64,000 bases of DNA from an uncultured Phycisphaerales bacterium. Lineage in GTDB: Bacteria; Planctomycetota; Phycisphaerae; Sedimentisphaerales; Anaerobacaceae. Where the stretch lies: NCBI GenBank assembly GCA_937927975.1, contig CALEZT010000186.1, forward strand, positions 1 through 64,000, given 5' to 3'. Made by a program: the position numbers and the translations under genes. Position 1 is the stretch's first letter. Each line of letters starts with the position of its first letter. The notes beneath the pieces were generated by a model. The model had not been told where the DNA came from. It searched no databases and saw nothing but the letters and a program-made list of their open reading frames with translations. This document shows, piece by piece, positions 43,730 through 51,625 of the stretch.

Positions 43730-45061
43730 ATGAGACTATGTGTCGTCGGAGTCGGTTATGTCGGCCTGGTCGGCGGAGCCTGTCTTGCCGAGGCCGGCAA
43801 TCAGGTGATCTGCGTCGACAGCGACGCCCGCAGGATCGAGGGCCTTCGCCGGGGCGAGATCCCGATCTACGAGCGGGGTCTGGAGGAGATCGTTCGAAAC
43901 ACCGTCAAGACCGGACGCCTGCGGTTCACGACCGACCTGAAGGAGGGCGTGAGCAACTCGGAGATCGTCTTCCTGGCCGTGGGCACGCCCATGGCCGCGG
44001 ACGGCTCGGCCAACCTCGACGGCGTCTGCGCCGTGGCTCATGCTCTGGGTGCCGAGTTGACGGACTATCGCGTCATCGTGATGAAGAGCACGGTTCCCGT
44101 CGGAACCTGCGAGTCGCTGAGCCGGATCATCCGCTCGCATACGGACGTCCCGTTCGACTACGTGAGCAATCCGGAGTTTCTCAAGGAGGGGGCCGCGGTC
44201 GAGGATTTCATGAAGCCCGACCGCATCATTATCGGAACCACCAGCCAGCGGGCTCGGGACGCCATGGCCGAGCTGTACAAGCCGTTCATGCGAAAGAGCA
44301 AGCGGGTCATCTTCATGGACCCGGCATCGGCCGAGATGACCAAGTACGCGGCCAACGGCATGCTCGCGACGCGGATCTCCTTCATGAATGAAATCGCCAT
44401 GCTGTGTGAGCAGATGGGGGCGGACATCGAACTGGTCCGACAGGGGTTGGGCTCGGACAGCCGGATCGGATCGGCTTTCCTGTTCCCCGGCATCGGGTTC
44501 GGGGGCAGTTGTTTTCCCAAGGACATCCATGCGCTGGCCCACATGGGACGCGATCACGGCGCGGATATGCCGCTGATCGAGGCGGTCTGGAAGGTCAATA
44601 CCGCCGCTCGCGACCATTTCGCCGACCGGGTGATCCGGCATTTCGCCGGGGGGGGGCCGTCATCCACTCTGGCGGTGTGGGGATTGGCGTTCAAAGCCAA
44701 CACGGACGACGTCCGAGAGTCCCCTGCGGTGTATTGCGTTCGGCGGTTCGTGGAAGCCGGACTCAGAGTGCGGGCCTATGATCCACAGGCCGGTCCCGCG
44801 GCGCTGTCCGCTCTGGAGGGGAGCATCAATCTGCACTCGGATGCATACGCGATGCTGGACGGATGCGACGGACTGGTCATCTTGACGGATTGGCCGGAGT
44901 TTCGCACGCCGGACTTCGCGACAATCCGCGGCCGTCTTCGACAGGCGGTTCTTTTCGACGGCAGAAATCTCTACGATCCGGAGACCGTGTTGCGGGCGGG
45001 GCTTGCGTACTTCGGGGTCGGTCGGCTCACCCCCATGCGTCAGAGGGAAGAGGGGCTTTGA
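43730..45061 (+). CDS. ugd: UDP-glucose 6-dehydrogenase
   Basis: A 443-residue UDP-sugar dehydrogenase, in sequence pattern closer to Ugd/TuaD than to its AlgD-like neighbour: VVGVGYVGLVGGACLAEAGN, FLAVGTPMAADGSANLD, VSNPEFLKEGAAVEDFMKPD, KYAANGMLATRISFMNEIA, and IGFGGSCFPKDIHAL with the catalytic Cys, then WGLAFKANTDDVRESPA. The product would be UDP-glucuronate. The two tandem dehydrogenases share ancestry but differ in substrate-specifying blocks. UDP-ManNAc dehydrogenase activity is a less likely alternative. Confidence 0.88.
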   Translation: MRLCVVGVGYVGLVGGACLAEAGNQVICVDSDARRIEGLRRGEIPIYERGLEEIVRNTVKTGRLRFTTDLKEGVSNSEIVFLAVGTPMAADGSANLDGVCAVAHALGAELTDYRVIVMKSTVPVGTCESLSRIIRSHTDVPFDYVSNPEFLKEGAAVEDFMKPDRIIIGTTSQRARDAMAELYKPFMRKSKRVIFMDPASAEMTKYAANGMLATRISFMNEIAMLCEQMGADIELVRQGLGSDSRIGSAFLFPGIGFGGSCFPKDIHALAHMGRDHGADMPLIEAVWKVNTAARDHFADRVIRHFAGGGPSSTLAVWGLAFKANTDDVRESPAVYCVRRFVEAGLRVRAYDPQAGPAALSALEGSINLHSDAYAMLDGCDGLVILTDWPEFRTPDFATIRGRLRQAVLFDGRNLYDPETVLRAGLAYFGVGRLTPMRQREEGL

Positions 45062-45433
45062 ATCGGGGGAGGCCCGGATGGTCCAGAATGGAAATGGTAG
45101 TCATGTCGGGGGTACGTACGGCCGATGATACAGACGTGCCTCTGTCGCGTCTGCGGTAACGAAAACTCCGCGTTCCGGCAGGGCCTTGTGCCCGATGGCG
45201 GTCGCCAGCAATCGTGGAATTCAGTGGCAGCGACGGCGCCCCTGTGTTAGGATGCGTCGGTTCATGGACGAGGGGGTTTTGCCTCACGGCGAAACGAGCT
45301 CTGGAGAAGTGCCACGGAGCGGTGGAGACGCCAGAGTGCTGACAGATGTGTCTATGGGTGGGATATCCTGGATTCGTGCCGGCCGGAGACATCTCTATAG
45401 TGCTCCCGGGTCGGCGCCGGGTATTCCGACAAG
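45062..45433. other. Intergenic region before the exosortase gene
   Basis: No gene is seen in this 372-bp stretch, the largest gap in the polysaccharide locus. A potentially structured segment near 45295-45340 has CTCTGG...CCAGAG enclosing CCAC...GTGG. It could be an untranslated leader for the exosortase gene. No convincing promoter or known riboswitch motif was found. Confidence 0.4.
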
Positions 45434-47464
45434 ATGGATTATGGGGCCTGCCTGGGGGAAGTCTTCAGGCGAAACGAAAAACCAATGGCCGGTAAGAACA
45501 CAGTGAAGGGCCTGGATATCTGCACGATCGTGCTCGTCGGAGGGCGCGACTTCGGGCGTTGCCCGCTGGCTGCGCGTCTGCCTGCGGCTCTGTGGCCGAT
45601 CGCGGACCGGCCCGCGCTGGCGCGGTTGCTGGATCATCTGGCTGGTGAGGGGCTCTCCGACGTGACCGTCTGTTGCCCCGGCGACGTGGCGGCGGACGTG
45701 GAGGCGGTGTGTCGCGACAGCCGGTTGGCGGTGACGCTTCGGGTCGAAGAGTTGATCAACGGAACGGGAGGATGCCTTCGCGACGCGGCGCCTCGCGATT
45801 CTCAGGACCCGATTCTCGTGCTCTCCGGCAGTATCGCGGTTCCCCCTTCGATCGTGGAACTCGTCGAGACGCATCGAGCCGGTGGGGCCGACCTGACGAT
45901 GGTATTCAATCCCGGCACGCCTGATTCGGCGAAGCCCGGTCCCGCGGCGGAAATCTTCCTGTGTCGGCCGCAGGTGCTCGATCGGATTCCCTGCGGCGGT
46001 TATTCGGACATCAAAGAAGGCGTGGTTCCGGGGATTCTTCGCGCGGGAGGAACGGTTCGCCCGTTCGTGCTCTCGCATTCGGTCGGGAATTTCCGCGATC
46101 ACACAGGATACCTTGAGGCGGTCGGCGCCCTGTTTCACAGCGGCAGGCTGGACGGGCTGAGCGATCGATCCCGCGAATCGTCGCGGCAAGGTCCGATATA
46201 TAGAGGCGTCGAAGCGTTTGCGCATCCCGAAGCCCGGATTTTCGGGCCGGTCCTGATCGGCGATCACGCTCGGATTCTGGAAGGCGCGGTGGTCATGGGT
46301 CCTGCGATGATCGGACGCAACGCCGTGGTGGGCGAGAACAGCGCGATGGTCAGAAGCGTGTTGTGGGCGAAAGCTGTGATCGGCCGGGGAGGTCAGGTTC
46401 GCGATTCGATCCTGGGTTATCGGGCCTCGGTGCCGGATCATGGCCGCGTCGTCGGACAAACGGCATCCTGCGAGGGGGCCGAGCGGATGGTTGATCCCAC
46501 GGACGCGGTCCCGGCCCGTGCGTCACGAGCCGACCGGTTCCTGAGGCCCCTGGGCGAACGGCTGGGCCTGTCGCCCGGTCAGACGGCCCTGTTGTCCGCC
46601 GGTCTGGCGGTCCTGGCGGCGCTGCTCTGGTCGTACTGGCCCACCCTGGGCGATCTGATGGACGTTTGGACTCGAAGCGACGAGTATTCCTCGGGAATGC
46701 TGGTTCCTTTCCTGGCGGCTTACGTGGTCTGGTCGCGCCGCCAGGAGTTTGACGCGATCCGACTCCGCCCGGCGATCGTGGCAGGGGGAGCGGCGATCGT
46801 CGCCACGCAGGCGCTCCGCACGGCGGGGCTGTTCTACATGTATCAGTCGGCCGAGCGGTTGTCGCTGGTTCTGGCGATTGTGGCGCTGGTGCTATTGCTG
46901 CTGGGCTGGCGACATCTGTGGAAGCTGGCGGGCGTGCTGGTGTTTCTGTGCCTGATGCTCCCCTGGCCCAACCGCGTCCAGCAGGCGCTGGCGATTCCGC
47001 TGCAGCAGTGGGCCACCGGTTCGGCGGTCTTCTGTCTGGAGCTGGGAGGCTGGGACATCCTGCGGGACGGCAACATCATCCGCATCGGAGACACCAGCGT
47101 GGCGGTGGCCGAGGCGTGCAACGGCTTGCGGATGATCACGGCGTTCTTCGTGATCAGCGGCTTGGTCGTGCTGTTGACGCGGCGGGAATGGTGGGCCAAG
47201 GCGGTCATTCTGGTCTCCAGCCTGCCGATCGCTCTGTTGTGCAACACGCTGCGGCTTGCGGTGACAAGCGTGGCGTTTACGATGATCGAGGGAGAAGGAT
47301 GGAGACAGGGGTTTCACGACTACGGCGGATACGCCATGATGCCCCTGGCGCTGGGCATGGTGGTGGGGGAGCTGTGGATCCTGACCCGGCTGACCACCCT
47401 CCCGGCTCCCATCGAGCCGGCCATCGTTGCCCGGCGGCAACCTCAACACGTACCAGACCCTTAA
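45434..47464 (+). CDS. Fusion: degenerate NDP-sugar pyrophosphorylase/beta-helix domain + exosortase
   Basis: A 676-residue fusion (from ATG 45434; ATG 45485 is also likely). Residues about 28-230 resemble a sugar-phosphate nucleotidyltransferase fold (TIVLVGGRDFGRCPLAARLP, PIADRPALARLLDHL, LVLSGSIAV), but the GxGTRL and catalytic Lys of PK are missing. Residues about 255-345 are hexapeptide-like (VLIGDHARILEGAVVMGP). From about 385 on there are eight or so membrane helices of an exosortase, with active-site Cys562 in VAEACNGLRM, Arg607 in NTLRLAV and His628 in HDYGGY. Exosortases cleave PEP-CTERM tails; likely substrates are encoded at 57.4 and 59.4 kb. Confidence 0.88.
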   Translation: MDYGACLGEVFRRNEKPMAGKNTVKGLDICTIVLVGGRDFGRCPLAARLPAALWPIADRPALARLLDHLAGEGLSDVTVCCPGDVAADVEAVCRDSRLAVTLRVEELINGTGGCLRDAAPRDSQDPILVLSGSIAVPPSIVELVETHRAGGADLTMVFNPGTPDSAKPGPAAEIFLCRPQVLDRIPCGGYSDIKEGVVPGILRAGGTVRPFVLSHSVGNFRDHTGYLEAVGALFHSGRLDGLSDRSRESSRQGPIYRGVEAFAHPEARIFGPVLIGDHARILEGAVVMGPAMIGRNAVVGENSAMVRSVLWAKAVIGRGGQVRDSILGYRASVPDHGRVVGQTASCEGAERMVDPTDAVPARASRADRFLRPLGERLGLSPGQTALLSAGLAVLAALLWSYWPTLGDLMDVWTRSDEYSSGMLVPFLAAYVVWSRRQEFDAIRLRPAIVAGGAAIVATQALRTAGLFYMYQSAERLSLVLAIVALVLLLLGWRHLWKLAGVLVFLCLMLPWPNRVQQALAIPLQQWATGSAVFCLELGGWDILRDGNIIRIGDTSVAVAEACNGLRMITAFFVISGLVVLLTRREWWAKAVILVSSLPIALLCNTLRLAVTSVAFTMIEGEGWRQGFHDYGGYAMMPLALGMVVGELWILTRLTTLPAPIEPAIVARRQPQHVPDP

Positions 47465-47482
47465 TAGTGGGAGAACCGATTT

Positions 47483-49786
47483 ATGAACAACCTGGAAAAA
47501 TATCTGGATCAGGTGATCGAGCAGAAGCCGATCGTCTACGAGCCGCCGGCCGAGGTCCAGGAGCCCCCCTCGACGTCGAACCTCATGGAGAGTGTGCGCA
47601 GGCGATGGCCCATCGTCGTGGTTGTGGCGTTGCTGATCAGCGCGGCCGGGTTGCCTGTCGTGTGGTTCCTGGTTGAACCGGTATGCGTCGTCCAGGGCCT
47701 GGTGCGAGTCAAACCGGTGGTTACCGGCATTCTGGACAACACGCCGTCGCCCGATGAGTCGTCCAACTACGTGCAGTTCGTGAACACCCAGGCCCTGCTG
47801 TTGATGAGCGACGAGCAGCGGATTCAGAAGATCATCGACGACCTGGCGGGCCGCAATCTGGCGTTCTTCAGCGGCATGCCCAGCACGCGGCTGGAAAAGC
47901 TCCTTGCGAGGGTTTTGCCCAGGGACCCCAACGAGCTTCCGGACCAGGTCCTTCGCAAGGCGATCGCCAAGCAGAAGATCACAGCCGGCTATCTCCAGGG
48001 CTCGGAACTGATGGCGGTGACGATGAAGAGCCAGAACGTCGACGAGGCCCGGATCATCGTCAATTCGTTCCTTCGCAATTACGTCGGCCAGTACGGCGTG
48101 GAGACCACGACGAGCGAGAGCCAGAACATCACGATTCTGGAGAATCAGCGGAACGAATACCAGAAGCGGATCGCGGAATCACGAGAGAGACTTCGGCGTC
48201 TGGCGGAGCAGTACGGATCGGTCGGGCTCGACGCCCTTCAGGCGGTGGAACTCCAGACCCAGAGCGCCTTGCAGGGCCGGCTGACCCAACTCGAGGCGGA
48301 TCGGGTCAAGATCGAGGCGGACATCGGCGTGTACGAAAAGACCGAGACGATGGCCCTGGCTCCTGAGCAGATCGTGGCCGCGCGCACGAGCCATGTCAAC
48401 TCGGATCCCATGATCGCGGAGTTGTCGACCAACATCGTTCAGATGGAGCGGGAGTTGATCGCTGCCCAGCAGACGCATCTGCCCGCCAATCCGGTCTACA
48501 CGCAGCGATTGGCGGTGTTGAAAGCTTTCCAGCAGAAACTGGAGGAGCGGCGCAAGGTCCTCGCGGAAGAGTTCGACGCCAACCTGGAGAACAGGCTCAA
48601 GGAAGGGGCCCAACAGCGGGTGCTTCAGGCCAAGGCCCAGAAGGCCCAGATCGAAGCCCACATCGACGAAATCCGGCGCATTCTGAGCGAGCAGCAGGTG
48701 CGGACGGTCAAGATGGGAACCACCAATCTCGATCTCCAGGACCTCCAGCGGAAAGTGGAAATGGATGAACAGGTGCTCGATCGGGTCAATCAGCGGCTCA
48801 AGTGGTTCGAGATGGAGCGGGATCGTCGGCCTCGCGTGCAGATCGCCTCGATGGCCGAGATGAAGGGCAAGGACGACAACCGCGCCAAGTACGCCGGCAT
48901 GGTCGTGTTCGCCGCCCTGGGCTGCGGACTGGGCCTGGCGCTGCTGCGGGACAAGATGGACAAGACGATCCAGACCCCGGCGGACATCACCCGGCAGACC
49001 GATCTGCCCATTCTCGGGACCACGACGAGTTCGCGGACGGTCAAACCGGCCTTGTTCGCAGAGCAGATCGCCGGCGACTACCAGACGATCCGCACGAATC
49101 TCGGTCTGCTGTACAACGGGGGCATGCCCAAGCGGCTCGTCATCAGCAGTCCCGGCATGCGCGAGGGCAAGACCACGTTTGCGGTCAACCTGGCGACCAG
49201 CCTGGCCAAGTCCGGCAAGAAGGTGCTGTTGATCGACGGGGATCTCCGAAAGCCCGACATCGGGCACATGCTCAACGTCCTGAACAATACCAGCGGTCTG
49301 CAGAACGTCCTGCTGGGCGAAGACCCCAGCGGCGTCGTGTGCGTGCTACCCTCGAGTGGCCTCCACGTTCTGGCGGCCAATCCCCGTCACTCGGGCGACG
49401 CCTATGAGTTGCTGACCTCCTCCTCCGCCTCCGAGCAGATGGAGCGATTGGGACGGGAGTACGATCATCTGATCGTGGACAGCCCTCCGACGTTGGCGTT
49501 CCCCGACGCGCTGGTTTGGGCCAAGCTCACCGACGCGGTGATTCTGGTGAGCTTCGCCGGGCAGACGACTGCGCCTGACCTGAAGGAGGCCAAGGAGCGG
49601 TTCGCCCGCATCCGGGCGCGCATCCTGGGCGCCGTCGTGAGCAACGTCCCTGCGGATCAGGGCTTGTACCGTCAAGGCTACACGTATCGGTCGCGAGGAA
49701 CGACTCCGACCCGCAAGAGCGGAAAACCCAAGAAGATGCTGCTGGCGTCGTCCGGATCGGGCGGCGATCGTCCGGCGGAGAACTGA
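47483..49786 (+). CDS. Wzc-like polysaccharide co-polymerase / BY-kinase
   Basis: A 767-residue protein combining chain-length determinant and tyrosine autokinase parts. Membrane helix 1 (about 43-64), a long periplasmic coiled-coil region (NEYQKRIAESRERLRRLAEQ), the PRIQIASMA-like segment RPRVQIASMAEMKGKD, and helix 2 (about 469-488) precede a cytoplasmic ATPase. The ATPase has Walker A PGMREGKTTFAVNLA (about 555), Walker A' KVLLIDGDLRKP (about 580) and Walker B HLIVDSPP (about 660). The tail has only a few Tyr (YRQGYTYRSRG) for autophosphorylation. It regulates polymerisation by Wzy and export through the Wza-like protein at 61 kb. Confidence 0.9.
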   Translation: MNNLEKYLDQVIEQKPIVYEPPAEVQEPPSTSNLMESVRRRWPIVVVVALLISAAGLPVVWFLVEPVCVVQGLVRVKPVVTGILDNTPSPDESSNYVQFVNTQALLLMSDEQRIQKIIDDLAGRNLAFFSGMPSTRLEKLLARVLPRDPNELPDQVLRKAIAKQKITAGYLQGSELMAVTMKSQNVDEARIIVNSFLRNYVGQYGVETTTSESQNITILENQRNEYQKRIAESRERLRRLAEQYGSVGLDALQAVELQTQSALQGRLTQLEADRVKIEADIGVYEKTETMALAPEQIVAARTSHVNSDPMIAELSTNIVQMERELIAAQQTHLPANPVYTQRLAVLKAFQQKLEERRKVLAEEFDANLENRLKEGAQQRVLQAKAQKAQIEAHIDEIRRILSEQQVRTVKMGTTNLDLQDLQRKVEMDEQVLDRVNQRLKWFEMERDRRPRVQIASMAEMKGKDDNRAKYAGMVVFAALGCGLGLALLRDKMDKTIQTPADITRQTDLPILGTTTSSRTVKPALFAEQIAGDYQTIRTNLGLLYNGGMPKRLVISSPGMREGKTTFAVNLATSLAKSGKKVLLIDGDLRKPDIGHMLNVLNNTSGLQNVLLGEDPSGVVCVLPSSGLHVLAANPRHSGDAYELLTSSSASEQMERLGREYDHLIVDSPPTLAFPDALVWAKLTDAVILVSFAGQTTAPDLKEAKERFARIRARILGAVVSNVPADQGLYRQGYTYRSRGTTPTRKSGKPKKMLLASSGSGGDRPAEN

Positions 49787-49818
49787 TTTCCGCCGACGGG
49801 TGAACAGACGACGGGGAC

Positions 49819-51513
49819 GTGATCTGGTTGGATATGCAGGCGATCGTCATTCGAGACAGTGGAGACAGCGCCGTCAGCGGCAGAGGGAGTCTGCTGCGGT
49901 ATGGTCTGTGCACACACCCGCTGAATCGGGTGCTGTTGGACGGGATGGACCATTTGTGGCGGTGCCGGACCGCGGTCGGTCGGCCTCCCATGGCCGGCTG
50001 GACGAGCCCGCGTCAATCCCAATGGGTCCTTCCGGAAACCTGGTGCCAGGAGGTCTCGATTGATCGTCTGTCGCGATGTTCCTGGGATCGGGCCCAGGCC
50101 GACGGCCTTCCGCGACAGAACGACCGGTGGGTCGTTGTCACGGACGGACGGTTCGCGACGTGCGTGAACCACCTGCTGGTGACGCGCGCGGTGGATGCGT
50201 TGCAGGCGGACGTCATCGCCGTGAACATCGATCCGGAGCTGATGGCTTATCAAGAACGGGTTCGTCTGACCCCCGACAATCGATTGGTCGGTTATCGTCG
50301 TTTGTTCGCGGATTCGGTTGTGCCGATGGCGGTGCCGGCCGGGTGGCCGCACCATCTGCTGGTCCGACCGGACGTGTTCGAGGCGGTCGTCAAACCGAAT
50401 CTCCTGGCCGGATTCGACGCGGTGGCCGACGCGTGCCGGGCCGGAAAATACAAAATGCGCGGGATTGCCGTCGCGGGGACGGTGTTCGATCTGGATTCCG
50501 AGGAAGGCATGCTGGCCGTGTGCGGAATGGTCCTGAAGCTCTCCGAGGTCCAGGAGCAGTCTTCCTCGGCTGCATGCGATCTCAACGGCGCCGGTGACGC
50601 CCCTCGTCTGATCGGTCCGGTCCTGCTGGGTCGGAAGGTGACGGTGGAGCCCGGCGCGATCGTCGTGGGACCCGCGGTTCTGTGCGACGACTGCACGGTT
50701 CGCAGGGACTCTGTGGTCGATTCCGCGATCGTGGGAACCCGCGTGTCGGTGGAGTCGGGCCAAGTCCTTCGCGGCCGCCTGGCGCGGGAGCTGGGGCGGA
50801 GCGGCAATGGAGGCGACGCCGGGACGGTCCGGCGGGCAACGAAGCCGCGAGAGCACGTGTGTGGTCGTCTGGAAAGCGCGTTTCGCACGTGGCCGAAGTT
50901 CTCGTACGCCCGTTCGATCAAGAGGGTGGCGGACGTGCTGGCCGCCGGGATCGTGCTGGCGCTGTTTGCGCCGGTGATTCCGGTGATCGCCCTGGCGGTC
51001 CGCTTGAGCTCTCCGGGGCCGGTCTTCTTCCGGGACAAACGACAGGGCCTTCACGGCAAGTTGTTCGATTGCATCAAGTTTCGCACCATGCGTCAGGGGG
51101 CCGACAAGATGCAGGACAAGCTGCGGTTCGTCTGCGAGGTGGACGGGCCCCAGTTCAAGATGGCGGACGACCCTCGCATCACGACGGTCGGTCGCTTCCT
51201 GCGGGAGACGTACCTGGACGAGATCCCGCAATTCTTTAATGTGCTGTGTGGTCAGATGAGCGTGGTAGGACCCAGGCCGTCGCCGGAATTCGAGAACACG
51301 CTGTGCGCTTCCTGGCGCGACGCGAGGCTTTCCGTGCGACCGGGCATTACTGGTTTGTGGCAGGTCTGCAGGACTCGCGCGGCCCACAAGGATTTCCAGG
51401 AGTGGATTCATTACGATACAGAATACGTCCGGAATTTCTCGCCGGGGCTGGATCTGTGGATCTGCTGGCGGACATTCCGCAGAATGGTTGAGAATTTCGT
51501 GAATCAGTTCTGA
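49819..51513 (+). CDS. Fusion: pyrophosphorylase-like/beta-helix domain + priming sugar transferase
   Basis: A 564-residue protein. The C-terminal 200 residues are a bacterial sugar transferase (PglC/WcaJ type): FSYARSIKRVADVLAAGIVL, a membrane hairpin at about 370-395, FRDKRQGLHGKLFDCIKFRTM, LRETYLDEIPQFFNVLCGQMS (Asp-Glu pair 467-468), VVGPRP and RPGITGLWQV. It would start repeat-unit synthesis on undecaprenyl phosphate. Residues about 100-245 resemble a heavily degraded NDP-sugar transferase (WVVVTDGRF...), followed by a hexapeptide-like stretch (about 262-318, LIGPVLLGRKVTVEPGAIVVGP). GTG 49819 or ATG 49834 may be the start. Confidence 0.85.
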   Translation: MIWLDMQAIVIRDSGDSAVSGRGSLLRYGLCTHPLNRVLLDGMDHLWRCRTAVGRPPMAGWTSPRQSQWVLPETWCQEVSIDRLSRCSWDRAQADGLPRQNDRWVVVTDGRFATCVNHLLVTRAVDALQADVIAVNIDPELMAYQERVRLTPDNRLVGYRRLFADSVVPMAVPAGWPHHLLVRPDVFEAVVKPNLLAGFDAVADACRAGKYKMRGIAVAGTVFDLDSEEGMLAVCGMVLKLSEVQEQSSSAACDLNGAGDAPRLIGPVLLGRKVTVEPGAIVVGPAVLCDDCTVRRDSVVDSAIVGTRVSVESGQVLRGRLARELGRSGNGGDAGTVRRATKPREHVCGRLESAFRTWPKFSYARSIKRVADVLAAGIVLALFAPVIPVIALAVRLSSPGPVFFRDKRQGLHGKLFDCIKFRTMRQGADKMQDKLRFVCEVDGPQFKMADDPRITTVGRFLRETYLDEIPQFFNVLCGQMSVVGPRPSPEFENTLCASWRDARLSVRPGITGLWQVCRTRAAHKDFQEWIHYDTEYVRNFSPGLDLWICWRTFRRMVENFVNQF

Positions 51514-51625
51514 GACGCAAACGCAGGAATCGAGCCGCGAGTGCGTCTCCGTTCATCGGGTCCCGAACGCGAGCTGTCTCGGCAGCCGCGGGAAGACCTC
51601 CTGTGCAGTAGGAAAGGGCAGGCCA

